A stretch of DNA of 64,000 nucleotides. Origin: Woeseia sp. (GTDB taxonomy: Bacteria > Pseudomonadota > Gammaproteobacteria > Steroidobacterales > Woeseiaceae). The number at the start of each line of letters is the position of its first letter. Positions within the stretch are counted from its first letter, which is position 1. The DNA is taken from positions 992,001 through 1,056,000 of the forward strand of contig JAJFKW010000001.1 in NCBI GenBank assembly GCA_021773015.1, in the 5' to 3' direction. Positions 9,101 through 17,662 of the stretch are shown one piece after another. Under the pieces are notes generated by a model. The model did not search any database. It was given only the letters and a program-made list of their open reading frames with translations, and was not told the DNA's origin. The position numbers and the translations under genes were made by a program.

Positions 9101-10970
9101 GCTCCTTTCGCGAAAAATAGAACTCGTTGCAGCATTCAATCATCAACACATTTTTCTCGATCCTTCACCGAACGCCGCAACCAGCTTCAAAGAGCGCAAG
9201 AGACTCTTCGGATTACCGCGGTCGGGATGGTCGGACTACAACGAAACGTTGATCTCGAAAGGCGGCGGTATCTTCTCTCGGCAAGCTAAACAAATTCGGC
9301 TTAGCTCTGAAGTACGTGAAATGCTCCAGGTTAACGATTCCTCGTTACAACCACTGGACCTCATTCGCGCGATATTGAAAATGCCGGTGGGATTGTTGTG
9401 GAATGGCGGTATCGGCACCTATGTCAAGGCGAGCACCGAAAGTCACACGGACGTCGGTGATCGCAGCAACGACAGCGTACGAGTCAACGCAAACAAATTG
9501 CGTTGCAATGTTATTGGCGAAGGTGGCAATTTGGGACTGACGCAGCTCGCCCGCATCGAATACAGCCTAAACGGTGGCCGCATAAACACCGACTTTATCG
9601 ACAACTCTGCCGGCGTCGACAGCTCCGACCGTGAGGTAAATATCAAGATTCTGCTCGGCGCCGCCGAAGCTACAAAAAAACTCACGCGCAATGCCCGCAA
9701 CAAATTACTGGTCGAAATGACAGATGAGGTCGCCAATTTTGTTCTACGGAACAATTATCTACAAACGCAAGCGATCAGCATGATGGAGGCGCGAGCATCG
9801 GAGCGCCTAGACGAATCTGCAAGACTGATTTTAAACCTCGAGAAAACTGGACTGTTGAACCGCGATATCGAATTTTTGCCCGACGAAGCCGAGATTGACG
9901 AGCGACGGCAACGAAAGCTTGGTCTTACGCGTCCGGAAATTTCCGTGATTTTGAGCTACGCAAAAATCGATTTGTACAACGGCCTGACAGATTCCGGAAA
10001 TCCGCTGGAGGATTTTCTAAAGATCGATCCACAAAGATATTTTCCACCGGTACTGAGGCGACGCTACGCGGACTTGGTTCCCAAACATCGGTTGAGCCGC
10101 GAAATCCTAGCTACTCTGATAGCGAATAATATTATCAATCGTATGGGTCCAACGTTTGTGCAGCGGGTGCAAAGCGACACTGGAGCAGACACCGTGACCA
10201 TAGCGAGGTCTTATGTGGTGGCACGAGAACTGTGCCAAGCAAGCGATATTTGGAGCACCATCGAATCACTGGACTATCAAATTCCGGCCACAATTCAACA
10301 AACTATGATGTTTGAGGTCAGCCGGTTCCTGCGTCACGCCTGTTACTGGTTGATTGATCGCTACGGGCAAAACCTCGATATCGTTGACTCTGTCGATCAT
10401 TTGAAACAGGGCATGAATTCTATCTATTCTAGAATTTTTAGCATTGTTGCGGGTGGCACCAAAGATCGCCAAAAGCAAGTCATTGCGGACTATATCGAGC
10501 TTGGTTTGCCTGAAAAACTGGCGCGCCGCATGGCAGCATTATTGCTTACGAGAGGTGGATTGGATATCACCGATATCGCAGTTGGTTGCAAGCGCGACGT
10601 TTTCGAAACTGCACAGATGTACGCTCACATGAGTGATCACTTGGACATCGTGTGGGTCAATAGAGCCGTTGAAAGCCTGGAGGTGCTTGGGCGCTGGCAG
10701 GCCATCGCGCGCAGCAATCTGCGTGACGAGTTTTATCGAACCCGACGGGACCTGCTCTTGGCACTATTCCAGTCACGAAGCCGCAAGTCGCCAATGGAGT
10801 TATATGCTACCTGGGTTCAACAGAATGACGACGACGTTTCGAAATACATGTCGACCATCGAAGAAATGAAACTTCGAGGGCAACCGGACTTTGCAATGCT
10901 ATCTGTTGCAGCACAGGAATTTCGACGCTTGGTCGACGATTCAAAAAGCGGCCGTGCGGCCGCAAAATAA
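6117..10970 (+). CDS. gdhB: NAD-dependent glutamate dehydrogenase, large (180 kDa) type
   Basis: Oxidative deamination of glutamate to 2-oxoglutarate and ammonium, feeding the TCA cycle. The 1617 residues fit the large L-GDH180 class. The N-terminal half is regulatory. The catalytic core starts near residue 800 with GGLRWSDRREDFRTEVLGL, followed by PTGAKGGFVPK. The nucleotide-binding part contains AGIGDMSGDVFGNGMLLS near residues 980-1000. The start is GTG at 6117, with ACGGAG at 6103-6108 eight bases upstream. It follows the E2 gene by 66 bp and precedes gpmA by 15 bp, so all may be one transcript. It would recover nitrogen from the many transaminases in the window. Confidence 0.95.
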   Translation: MPSKKLRRSGDMSDQLVEQIIAAKPKSTLIKSRKQIGEFLRHYFRDVPHEDMAGRSPRIMGQAALEHLEFARTRKRGRPKLRIFNPNENDHGYQSNFTIVEMVNDNMPFLVDSVAAAIARHNLTVHMTVHPIVRVERNGRGQMTNVMSKESDGGQIESYVRFVVDRESDQQQLSILKHEIAKILADVRVAVRDWSQMRRNMLLAADKMDALQQGDDELRLESQALLKWMVMDHFTFLGYREYRLHTRGKRVFLKPVAESGLGVLENDERGGRSVELSKDMQRHARSKDWLIITKANSRSTVHRQSYLDYVGVKTFDKKGNPSGEKRFIGLFTSVAYSENPRNIPLLRLKVQRVLQESGLDPQGHRGKALMHILDSFPRDELLQGTVRDLSRTTSGVLNLQDRRRVKFFLRRDTFRRFFSCIVYVPREKYSTAIRGKIEEILLRAFDGSGTDISVQISDSPLARVHIIVRTSGADRGRISIRGIEAEIADAVVSWQDRLREELVNKFGQERGLGLFREYGDCFPLAFEEDVLPSIACLDINRIDALRNNLHDEWLLLHQPKNALPNQLHFRTFSKDCPLRLSNVLPVLEDMGTIVFGERPYKVTLKDGDEYWVQDFELRYEGASELNIDDAAERFQQGFRRIHAGEVENDGFNRLILDAKLDWRQTVLIRSYAKYLLQLGIAFSQASMENTLVEHAALAGHFVKQFELQFKPGIPKKQREERLELIRGRVRRGISRARNLDEDRILSAFAGAISASLRSNFYQTSADEQPKSYVSIKLNPEILPEVPLPRPKYEIFVYSPRVEGVHLRGGSVARGGLRWSDRREDFRTEVLGLMKAQVVKNTVIVPTGAKGGFVPKHLPSGDRDAILQEGIACYKTFIRGLLDITDNVVEGKIIHPPAVVCRDPDDPYLVVAADKGTATFSDIANGISADYGFWLDDAFASGGSAGYDHKKMGITARGAWEAVRRHFREQDLNVDKDPFTVAGIGDMSGDVFGNGMLLSRKIELVAAFNHQHIFLDPSPNAATSFKERKRLFGLPRSGWSDYNETLISKGGGIFSRQAKQIRLSSEVREMLQVNDSSLQPLDLIRAILKMPVGLLWNGGIGTYVKASTESHTDVGDRSNDSVRVNANKLRCNVIGEGGNLGLTQLARIEYSLNGGRINTDFIDNSAGVDSSDREVNIKILLGAAEATKKLTRNARNKLLVEMTDEVANFVLRNNYLQTQAISMMEARASERLDESARLILNLEKTGLLNRDIEFLPDEAEIDERRQRKLGLTRPEISVILSYAKIDLYNGLTDSGNPLEDFLKIDPQRYFPPVLRRRYADLVPKHRLSREILATLIANNIINRMGPTFVQRVQSDTGADTVTIARSYVVARELCQASDIWSTIESLDYQIPATIQQTMMFEVSRFLRHACYWLIDRYGQNLDIVDSVDHLKQGMNSIYSRIFSIVAGGTKDRQKQVIADYIELGLPEKLARRMAALLLTRGGLDITDIAVGCKRDVFETAQMYAHMSDHLDIVWVNRAVESLEVLGRWQAIARSNLRDEFYRTRRDLLLALFQSRSRKSPMELYATWVQQNDDDVSKYMSTIEEMKLRGQPDFAMLSVAAQEFRRLVDDSKSGRAAAK

Positions 10971-10985
10971 CGTGGAGAGTACAGG

Positions 10986-11729
10986 GTGTCAGGAAAACTG
11001 GTTTTATGCCGTCACGGGCAAAGCGAATGGAATTTACAAAACCTATTTACTGGATGGACCGACGTCGATCTGACAGAAAAGGGCATAGAAGAAGCGCGAG
11101 CCGCTGGGCGAACGCTAAAAGAACATGGCATTGATTTCGACATTGCGTTTACGTCAGTATTGAAGCGCGCTATTCAAACGCTATGGCTCACCCTGGAAGA
11201 ATTGGACCGTGTGTGGATTCCGGTCACCCGTGATTGGCGTTTGAATGAACGTCACTACGGTGCTCTGCAAGGATTGAACAAAGCTGAGACGGCGGCGAAA
11301 TATGGCGAGGAGCAAGTTCACATATGGCGCCGCAGTTATGACGTGCTGCCGCCAGAACTGGCACCCGATGACGAGCGCCATCCAAAGCACGATGCACGCT
11401 ATGCGGAAATCCAAAACCTCCCCGTCGCAGAATCTCTGGCAACAACGTTGGACCGGGTCATACCTTGCTGGAATGAATTAATTGCTCCACAGTTGCAAGC
11501 AAATCGTAACGTATTGGTGGCAGCCCACGGCAATAGCCTGCGGGCATTGGTTAAGATGCTGGATAACATTTCCGATGAAGAGATTACGGGCTTTAATATC
11601 CCAACAGGCATTCCAATCCTCTACGAGCTTGACGATGATCTAAAAGCCGTCTCAAGAAACTTTCTCGGCGATGCAGATACAGTAGCTGCTGCAGCTGCTG
11701 CAGTTGCCAATCAAGGCAAAGCCGGATGA
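10986..11729 (+). CDS. gpmA: 2,3-bisphosphoglycerate-dependent phosphoglycerate mutase
   Basis: Interconverts 2- and 3-phosphoglycerate in glycolysis and gluconeogenesis. The RHG phosphohistidine motif is at the N terminus ([10 protein letters not shown]), followed by [14 protein letters not shown], the catalytic [14 protein letters not shown], and [12 protein letters not shown] near the C terminus. It has 247 residues, usual for GpmA. Translation starts at GTG 10986, shortly after the glutamate dehydrogenase stop. The last 20 or so residues are alanine-rich, encoded by a short GCT/GCA triplet run near 11683-11706. Its stop codon overlaps the next start in an ATGA arrangement, suggesting coupled translation. 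Confidence 0.96.
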   Translation: MSGKLVLCRHGQSEWNLQNLFTGWTDVDLTEKGIEEARAAGRTLKEHGIDFDIAFTSVLKRAIQTLWLTLEELDRVWIPVTRDWRLNERHYGALQGLNKAETAAKYGEEQVHIWRRSYDVLPPELAPDDERHPKHDARYAEIQNLPVAESLATTLDRVIPCWNELIAPQLQANRNVLVAAHGNSLRALVKMLDNISDEEITGFNIPTGIPILYELDDDLKAVSRNFLGDADTVAAAAAAVANQGKAG

Positions 11730-12247
11730 TGTACGCCCTTGGCGAGCGGCAGATTGAATTAATTGGCGATCATCATTTCATCGCACCCAATGCAACCGTC
11801 ATTGGCACAGTACGTCTGCATCCAAACGCTAGCATCTGGTTCAACTCTGTACTGCGTGGCGATCGAGATTGGATCGAAGTCGGCGAAAATAGCAACGTCC
11901 AAGACGGATCGGTGTTACACGCGGATCCGGGCGTCCCGTTGACGATCGGTCGCAATGTTACGATCGGTCATATGGCTATGCTGCACGGTTGTCAAATTGG
12001 CGACGGAACGCTAATCGGAATTGGCAGCAGCATTCTAAATCATGCTGTCGTCGGCCGGAACAGCATTGTCGGTGCTGGTTCATTGATTACCGAAGGTAAG
12101 CGCTTTCCTGACGGGGTTCTCATACTAGGTTCGCCAGCTAAAGCTGTTCGAGAACTAACAGCTGACGAAATCGCATCGAACAGTACTGCTGCACAGGTGT
12201 ACGTTGAAAATGGCCGTAGATTTGCGCTCGACCTGCATGCCGGCTAG
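11726..12247 (+). CDS. Gamma-carbonic anhydrase family hexapeptide-repeat protein (YrdA-like)
   Basis: Left-handed beta-helix protein of the gamma-carbonic anhydrase/YrdA family, 173 residues. Hexapeptide repeats are visible throughout, and the three zinc-ligand histidine regions are present in the stretches [19 protein letters not shown] and SILNHAVV. The arrangement [22 protein letters not shown] is typical of the family. Many bacterial members have no proven carbonic anhydrase activity, so the reaction is uncertain. It overlaps gpmA by four bases (ATGA), suggesting translational coupling. Confidence 0.9.
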   Translation: MMYALGERQIELIGDHHFIAPNATVIGTVRLHPNASIWFNSVLRGDRDWIEVGENSNVQDGSVLHADPGVPLTIGRNVTIGHMAMLHGCQIGDGTLIGIGSSILNHAVVGRNSIVGAGSLITEGKRFPDGVLILGSPAKAVRELTADEIASNSTAAQVYVENGRRFALDLHAG

Positions 12248-12256
12248 CCCGAAAAT

Positions 12257-12276
12257 CAGGCGTTTCCCTAAGCCTG
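12257..12276. terminator. Possible weak bidirectional terminator
   Basis: CAGGC at 12257-12261 and GCCTG at 12272-12276 can form a five-base stem with a ten-base loop. TTTG follows on the plus strand and ATTTTC on the minus strand. It lies between convergent genes and overlaps the last codons of tesB. The stem is short and the T tracts are poor. Confidence 0.28.
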
Positions 12277-13170
12277 TTTGCCCGGCACCGACGGCTCAGC
12301 TGCGGCACCCTCACCATCGAGAACTCGCACTAGTCCTTCTTGTGCGGTAGACGCAACCAAAGTTCCGTCAGCTTTATAAAACTGCCCTCTGGCGAGTCCT
12401 CTTGCCCCTGAGGCGTTCGTACTGTCCATCGAATAGAGCAACCAGTCATCGACCCGGGCGTTTCTGTGGAACCACATGGCGTGATCCAAACTTGCCATCT
12501 GGATACGTCCGCGACCGAAGGCCAAACCATGCGGCAGCGTACTGGTCCCCAACAATTCATAATCAGACACGTAGGCCAGCAAATTCTTATGCAAATTCGG
12601 GTCATCCGGTAATTTGTCAACCGCCTTAATCCACACGTGCTTGATCGGTGGTAAGCACTCCGGCTGAAAAAAATCGACCGGACGAACAGGCCGAAACTCA
12701 AATGGCCTGCTTTCTGTCAAATACCTGCGCATCTTTAGCGGAATCTTCTCGAGCATTTCCGCCGCGAACTCAGATGCATCCTGCAAACCGTCGGGGCCGG
12801 GCACGCTTGGCATTTCAGATTGGTGATTCAGCCCTGCTTCGTATTTCTGAAACGATGCGGACAAATTAAGTATCGGTCGCCCATGCTGAATAGCTACGAC
12901 ACGCCGCATTGAGAAACTGCCGCCGTCACGCGCTCGATCGACGTCGTATAAAATTGGCGCACTCATGTCACCACGCCGCAAAAAGTATGCGTGTAAGGAA
13001 TGTGCGACGCGATCTTCAACAGTATTTTGTGCAGCCGACAGTGCCTGCCCTAACACCTGACCCCCAAATACTTGGGCGCTGCCTATGTCGCGGCTTTCAC
13101 CACGAAAAATATTGTCTTCAATCCTTTCGAGCTCCAGAAGATGGAGCAGATCTGCAAGAACGGGATGCAT
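12268..13170 (-). CDS. tesB: Acyl-CoA thioesterase II (TesB-like)
   Basis: Hydrolyses acyl-CoA to free acid and CoA with a double hot-dog fold. The N-terminal half holds LLELERIEDNIFRG, then SAQVFGGQVLGQAL, and the C-terminal half holds ASLDHAMWFHR with the catalytic Asp, followed by DWLLYSMDS, all TesB hallmarks. The length of 300 residues from the ATG at 13170 matches the family. A longer frame to 13236 would overlap the SDR gene. The start lies 13 bp downstream of the SDR stop, so the two are probably co-transcribed, perhaps with the acyl-CoA ligase upstream. Confidence 0.93.
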   Translation of the reverse strand: MHPVLADLLHLLELERIEDNIFRGESRDIGSAQVFGGQVLGQALSAAQNTVEDRVAHSLHAYFLRRGDMSAPILYDVDRARDGGSFSMRRVVAIQHGRPILNLSASFQKYEAGLNHQSEMPSVPGPDGLQDASEFAAEMLEKIPLKMRRYLTESRPFEFRPVRPVDFFQPECLPPIKHVWIKAVDKLPDDPNLHKNLLAYVSDYELLGTSTLPHGLAFGRGRIQMASLDHAMWFHRNARVDDWLLYSMDSTNASGARGLARGQFYKADGTLVASTAQEGLVRVLDGEGAAAEPSVPGKQA

Positions 13171-13183
13171 AAGAGGCTTTGTC

Positions 13184-13939
13184 TCAATTCGTATTGGCGC
13201 GACCGCCGTCGGCGACGACGCCCGTTCCATTAACAAATGACGCGTCGTCAGTCGTCAAAAAAAGCACAACTTTCGCTATGTCAACTGTTTCACCCAAGCG
13301 GCCAGCAGCAGATCGTTGGATGCAATAGTCGCGAAGATCCAAATCGGCAGCATACACACGACGACTCTCTGGCGTCATGATCGCGCCAGGTTGAATGTAA
13401 TTGGCGGAAATTCCGTACTCGCCGTTGGCGGCGGCAACTGACTGCGACAATTGGGCTAACGCAGCGTGGCTTTTTTCGTAGGCTTTCTCACCGTCTACCG
13501 CGAACACACTGCGCACAAAACCGATGTTGACTATTCTGCCAGCTGGACTTCTTTTCAAATACGGCAAACTAGCTGTTGTCATCGACTGAAAATGCGTTTC
13601 ACGTGCATGCAATAGTTTTTCCAGCGCTGACGCGTCATCGTTTGTAATCGGTGCGATCTGTGGTAGCTCAACATAATTGACCACGATATCAATCACCCCT
13701 AATGACTCAGTCGCAGCTGTAACTGCGGCGCCACCAATATCGTCAGCGGCACTATTAAATGACAGGCCTGTAGCGCCACGAACCGATTTATATACCGTCT
13801 CTACGCCGCTTGCCTCAGTGTCCAGTGCCACCACGATTGCACCGTGTTTGACAAGTGTGCGCGTTGTCGCCTCGCCGATGCCGCTGGCGCCAGCCATGAC
13901 CACGGCATTAAGCCCGTATAGACGCAATGCGTCAGCCAT
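13184..13939 (-). CDS. Degenerate short-chain dehydrogenase/reductase homologue
   Basis: A 251-residue protein with the overall shape of a classical SDR, but its signatures are eroded. The nucleotide motif TGxxxGIG reads MAGASGIG (residues 15-22), so the first Thr-Gly is Met-Ala. NNAG reads NYVE (88-91). The catalytic serine position after RIVNI is Gly140-Phe141. In YxxSK, Tyr154 is kept but lysine is His158. The C-terminal PG and FVNGTGVVADGG parts are intact, so the fold is probably preserved. It lies between an acyl-CoA ligase and tesB on the same strand. It may be a non-catalytic or repurposed SDR; its function is unknown. Confidence 0.82.
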   Translation of the reverse strand: MADALRLYGLNAVVMAGASGIGEATTRTLVKHGAIVVALDTEASGVETVYKSVRGATGLSFNSAADDIGGAAVTAATESLGVIDIVVNYVELPQIAPITNDDASALEKLLHARETHFQSMTTASLPYLKRSPAGRIVNIGFVRSVFAVDGEKAYEKSHAALAQLSQSVAAANGEYGISANYIQPGAIMTPESRRVYAADLDLRDYCIQRSAAGRLGETVDIAKVVLFLTTDDASFVNGTGVVADGGRANTN

Positions 13940-14062
13940 ATTGATTGCCCTTTTTTTCCTTAGAGTATTTCGAGTATTGGTCTGCAGACGTTTATTTTAC
14001 ATATTGTTGAGATCGATGCAGCTGATTTTGGATAGTGTGTGTTTGCGTGTGGTAAAGATAGC

Positions 14063-14089
14063 GACCCGATCAAATTAATCTGACCCGAT
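14063..14089. repeat. Short direct repeat of GACCCGAT in the ligase-SDR gap
   Basis: GACCCGAT occurs at 14063-14070 and again at 14082-14089, separated by 11 AT-rich bases (CAAATTAATCT). The surrounding 13940-14145 gap has no supported gene. The pattern resembles dispersed short repeats found beside REP-associated transposases in other Gammaproteobacteria, but no transposase is present here and the likeness is from memory. Confidence 0.3.
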
Positions 14090-14145
14090 TGTTAGCCCCC
14101 TACCCAATAAGCAGCCACCAAATTGTGCGGTATCGGTACATACGC

Positions 14146-15774
14146 TTAAGTAGGCAAACGATAGCCCACAAATTGTTTGCGCAGCTCAGTTTTCTTAATC
14201 TTCCCGGTCGCGGTATGCGGAATTTCGTCTACAAAAACGACGTCCTCCGGCATCCACCACTTAGCGAGCTTGCCCTGCAACCACGCCAAAAGCTCTTCCG
14301 TCGTAACTTGCTGGTCTTCTACACGAACGACGATGAGTAATGGCCGCTCCGTCCACTTCGGGTGGGCGATTCCAATTACAGCAGCTTCCGCAACGGACGG
14401 ATGACCCACGGCAGTATTTTCGATTTCGATGGAGCTTATCCATTCTCCACCTGATTTGATTACGTCCTTGGTTCGATCGGTGATCGTCATATAGCCCTGC
14501 TCATCGATGGTTGCGACATCCCCGGTGTCGAACCAGCCGTCATAGTGTGCGCCACCTGACCCTGCGAGCTTGTAATAGTCACTGCAAATCCACGGGCCAC
14601 GCACACGTAGCGCACCGAATGCTTTTCCATCCCATGGCAATTCATTGCCGTCGTCGTCGACGATTTTCATCTCAACACCAAAAATCGCCCTACCTTGTTT
14701 GACCTGAATTTTGAACTTCTCTTCTTGCGACAATTTTTCCATACCGGCTTTTGGAGAATTTGCAGTGCCAAGGGGACTCATTTCAGTCATACCCCAGCCC
14801 TGTCTGACGACGACATCGTGCTCCTCAAAAAACTCTCTAATCATGGTTTCCGGAACTGCCGCACCGCCAATAATCGTCCGATCTAGGCTCTCCAGTTTTT
14901 TGCCTACAGACTTGGCGTACTGAAGTAACGCCATCCAAATTGTCGGTACACCAAGTGCTAAGGTGACTGTTTCGTTTTCGAGCAAATGAAATAATGCTTC
15001 GCCGTCGCCCATTTTGGGTCCTGGAAAGACCAACTTGGAGCCTGCCAACAACGCCGCATAAGGCGTGCCCCAGGCGTTAACATGAAAAAGCGGTACAACC
15101 GGTAGCACGCAATCTTTGTTTGACAGATTAAGTACGTCCGGCGCAACCCCGGCGTAAGCATGCAACACGCTCGAACGATTGCTGTACAAAACACCCTTGG
15201 GATCGCCAGTCGTGCCAGATGTGTAACAAAGACCGACCGCAGCATTTTCATCGAGATTTGGCCATTCGAAATCGCTGCTCTCGTTTGCAATGAAAGACTC
15301 GTAAGAGATTGCGTTTGGCAGCGTCGTAGCTGGCATGTGTGCATCATCGGTCAACACCACATAACCTTCCACGTTGGGTGTTGCGTCGACGATACTTTCC
15401 AGCAGCGGGACGAACGCCGGGTCCGTGAGCACCCAGCGGTCTTCTGCATGATTGATCATAAAAGTAATTTGATCGGGAAATAGTCGCGGATTGATTGTGT
15501 GGCAGACGAATCCCGATCCGCCCAGCGCATAGTATGTTTCCAAATGACGGTAGTCGTTCCAGGCAATTGTGGCGACTCTATCGCCTTGCTTGAGACCCAA
15601 CTTCACGAATGCGTTGGCGAGTTGCCGGGTGCGCCTGAAGCAGTCCCTGTAGGTGTATCGATGATCTGGATTGTCGATCGTCACCGAAACAATTTCTCGT
15701 TCAGGAAAATTTCGGTCGGCGTGCCGCAAGATCGATGAGATCAATAGCGGTGTATCCATCATCAGGCCTTGCAT
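14146..15774 (-). CDS. Acyl-CoA synthetase (AMP-forming), DmdB-like medium/long-chain ligase
   Basis: Activates a carboxylic acid to its CoA thioester via an acyl-adenylate. The adenylation P-loop is YTSGTTGDPKG, the A8 region is GWFDTGDVATIDEQG, and the C-terminal lysine motif is PHTATGKIKK. Starting at ATG 15774, with GAAGGAG five bases upstream, the protein has 542 residues and begins with the MxGLMMDxPLLISS pattern of the DmdB-like ligase group. A longer frame to 15819 lacks comparable support. True substrates of this group range from methylmercaptopropionate to medium-chain fatty acids and cannot be chosen from sequence. TesB and the SDR lie downstream on the same strand. Confidence 0.9.
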   Translation of the reverse strand: MQGLMMDTPLLISSILRHADRNFPEREIVSVTIDNPDHRYTYRDCFRRTRQLANAFVKLGLKQGDRVATIAWNDYRHLETYYALGGSGFVCHTINPRLFPDQITFMINHAEDRWVLTDPAFVPLLESIVDATPNVEGYVVLTDDAHMPATTLPNAISYESFIANESSDFEWPNLDENAAVGLCYTSGTTGDPKGVLYSNRSSVLHAYAGVAPDVLNLSNKDCVLPVVPLFHVNAWGTPYAALLAGSKLVFPGPKMGDGEALFHLLENETVTLALGVPTIWMALLQYAKSVGKKLESLDRTIIGGAAVPETMIREFFEEHDVVVRQGWGMTEMSPLGTANSPKAGMEKLSQEEKFKIQVKQGRAIFGVEMKIVDDDGNELPWDGKAFGALRVRGPWICSDYYKLAGSGGAHYDGWFDTGDVATIDEQGYMTITDRTKDVIKSGGEWISSIEIENTAVGHPSVAEAAVIGIAHPKWTERPLLIVVRVEDQQVTTEELLAWLQGKLAKWWMPEDVVFVDEIPHTATGKIKKTELRKQFVGYRLPT

Positions 15775-15922
15775 GAGAACTCCTTCGATTGTTGCTCGCA
15801 ATTCATTGAACTTGGCCATTAGACAGAAATTGTTATTGCTTCCGCAAGCTTTTACCCGCCGACAGTCAACAAACTTCGCTAATATGCGATGTTTGTGATG
15901 CTAATGATGGCGGTGTCGATAC

Positions 15923-16888
15923 ATGTCAGACGATAACAATGAAATGCTAACGGTAGGTCTGGCACAAATCTCGCCTGTGTGGCTGAATCGCGAAGCAACC
16001 CTTCACAAAGTCGCGGCGTGGATCGAAGATGCAGCCAGTCAGGGCTGTGAACTCGTCGTCTTCGGTGAATCATTAGTGCCTGGCTACCCGTTCTGGCTGG
16101 ACCTTACCGATGGTGCGAAGTTTGATTCGCCGCTTCAAAAGGAGATATTCAGCCGATACTTGGCACAAGGCGTGAATATTCAAGGCGGAGACTTAGATGC
16201 TACTTGCAAACTTGCGGCTGAACGCAACATAGCTATATATCTAGGCGTCGCCGAACGTGCGGCCGATCGAAGCGGCCATAGCCTCTATTGCTCGATGGTC
16301 TACATTTCATCGCAAGGCGTTATTGAGTCCGTGCATAGAAAGTTAATGCCAACTTACGAAGAACGGTTGGTTTGGGCAATCGGAGATGGCCACGGACTAC
16401 GAACCCATCGCATCGGCGCGTTTACAGCCGGCGGCTTAAATTGCTGGGAAAACTGGCTGCCGCTGGCAAGATCTGCTCTGTATGCGCAAGGAGAAGATTT
16501 GCATGTCGCAATCTGGCCGGGGGACTCTCGCAACACGTCGGAGATCACCCGTTTTGTTGCGCTAGAAAGCCGCTCGTTTGTCGTATCAGTGAGCGGCCTG
16601 ATGCGTCATTACGACATACCGGACGATGTTCCGGGCTCTGAGGCGATCAAGGACGCCGCTGGCAAAATCCTGGCGAATGGCGGTTCCTGCCTCGCCGATC
16701 CAAAAGGCGACTGGGTGTTGGCACCTGACACCGATCGCGAATGTCTGCGAGTAGCCACGATCGACCATCGCTTGGTACGGCAGGAGCGGCAAAATCTAGA
16801 CGTCGCCGGACATTACTCGCGTCCAGACGTCACCAGACTCACGGTAAATCGCAAACGGCAGATAACCGCAGAATTCTTGGACGACTAG
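15923..16888 (+). CDS. Nitrilase-family carbon-nitrogen hydrolase
   Basis: A 321-residue member of the nitrilase superfamily with the full catalytic triad: Glu49 in VFGESLVPGYPFW, Lys140 in VHRKLMPTYEERLVW and Cys174 in GGLNCWENW. The Cys-Trp-Glu context and the YEERLVWAIGDG stretch point to true nitrilases (branch 1, nitrile to acid and ammonia) rather than amidases. The substrate is unknown. It diverges from the acyl-CoA ligase at 15774 across a gap of about 150 bp and converges on a haem-c lipoprotein gene 17 bp away. Confidence 0.93.
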   Translation: MSDDNNEMLTVGLAQISPVWLNREATLHKVAAWIEDAASQGCELVVFGESLVPGYPFWLDLTDGAKFDSPLQKEIFSRYLAQGVNIQGGDLDATCKLAAERNIAIYLGVAERAADRSGHSLYCSMVYISSQGVIESVHRKLMPTYEERLVWAIGDGHGLRTHRIGAFTAGGLNCWENWLPLARSALYAQGEDLHVAIWPGDSRNTSEITRFVALESRSFVVSVSGLMRHYDIPDDVPGSEAIKDAAGKILANGGSCLADPKGDWVLAPDTDRECLRVATIDHRLVRQERQNLDVAGHYSRPDVTRLTVNRKRQITAEFLDD

Positions 16889-16905
16889 CCAATTGGTGCT
16901 TTCGA

Positions 16906-17505
16906 TCAGGTGGCGCAACGCGGATCGGCAGCTTGAATACCCGCAATAACCTCGCGGCTAATGGGAATCGGGTCGCATCCATGGTCAAGCTCGCAGATAA
17001 GGTCAAATTGCGGCTTTGCTTTGACATGGCAATCGAGACAGTTGCCGCCGAAGCGATTTACAACATCGGTAAAACCACGATTGCGAATACTGCTGCCCTC
17101 ATTAGTTACGTCGAGCTCAAAAAACTCCCAGTCTTTGGTCGCGGCGTTCCAACCTTCATGGTGCTTAACCATGACTTCGGTCGGCACCAATTGCACTACA
17201 GAGCCCGGCGGGTAGACGCCGCCGGTCGTTGATTGTGCAACAGCAAGCGTTGCGTCAACGGGGGCCAACAAGTTATCGACGAAAAAATGCCTGACTTTGG
17301 TCATCTTATCGAGACACTTGAAGTCGTCGGCAGCAATAACTAACTCAGCCTCCCGAGCATCGACGCTCGCCGCATCATCCGCCGTGGAAACGTCCTTGGC
17401 CATTTCTTCGGTCGGAGATTCATCTGTTGCATTTTGCCTATCGGAGCAGCCGTGCAATGCGTACGCGCTAATTATTATCAACGCGGTTAGATAGCTTTTT
17501 TTCAT
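16906..17505 (-). CDS. Lipoprotein with a single haem-c motif (cytochrome P460-like)
   Basis: Predicted outer- or inner-membrane-anchored periplasmic lipoprotein of 199 residues. The signal peptide starts MKKSYLTALIIISAYALHGC, with a lipobox ending LHGC. An acidic Ala/Ser/Asp linker follows. The C-terminal domain contains WEFFEL and one CLDCH (CxxCH) haem attachment motif. The order PPGSVVQLVPTEVM, WEFFEL, CxxCH resembles cytochrome P460 family proteins, but this is recognition by eye. ATG 17505 is preceded by AGGAGCG eight bases upstream; the 13 residues before it are not needed. Its redox partner is unknown. Confidence 0.8.
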   Translation of the reverse strand: MKKSYLTALIIISAYALHGCSDRQNATDESPTEEMAKDVSTADDAASVDAREAELVIAADDFKCLDKMTKVRHFFVDNLLAPVDATLAVAQSTTGGVYPPGSVVQLVPTEVMVKHHEGWNAATKDWEFFELDVTNEGSSIRNRGFTDVVNRFGGNCLDCHVKAKPQFDLICELDHGCDPIPISREVIAGIQAADPRCAT

Positions 17506-17662
17506 CGACGATTCGCTCCTGAAACGATCCAAAATATGCCACAAAAGTTGCAGCTGGAAAACAGCCTAATGCGCCACAGTTTTGCGCTGCCGCCGGCACG
17601 AATATACACTCTATTTCCACGAACTGAACGCTCTAATAATAATTCAAGGAGGCCTGGCGACA

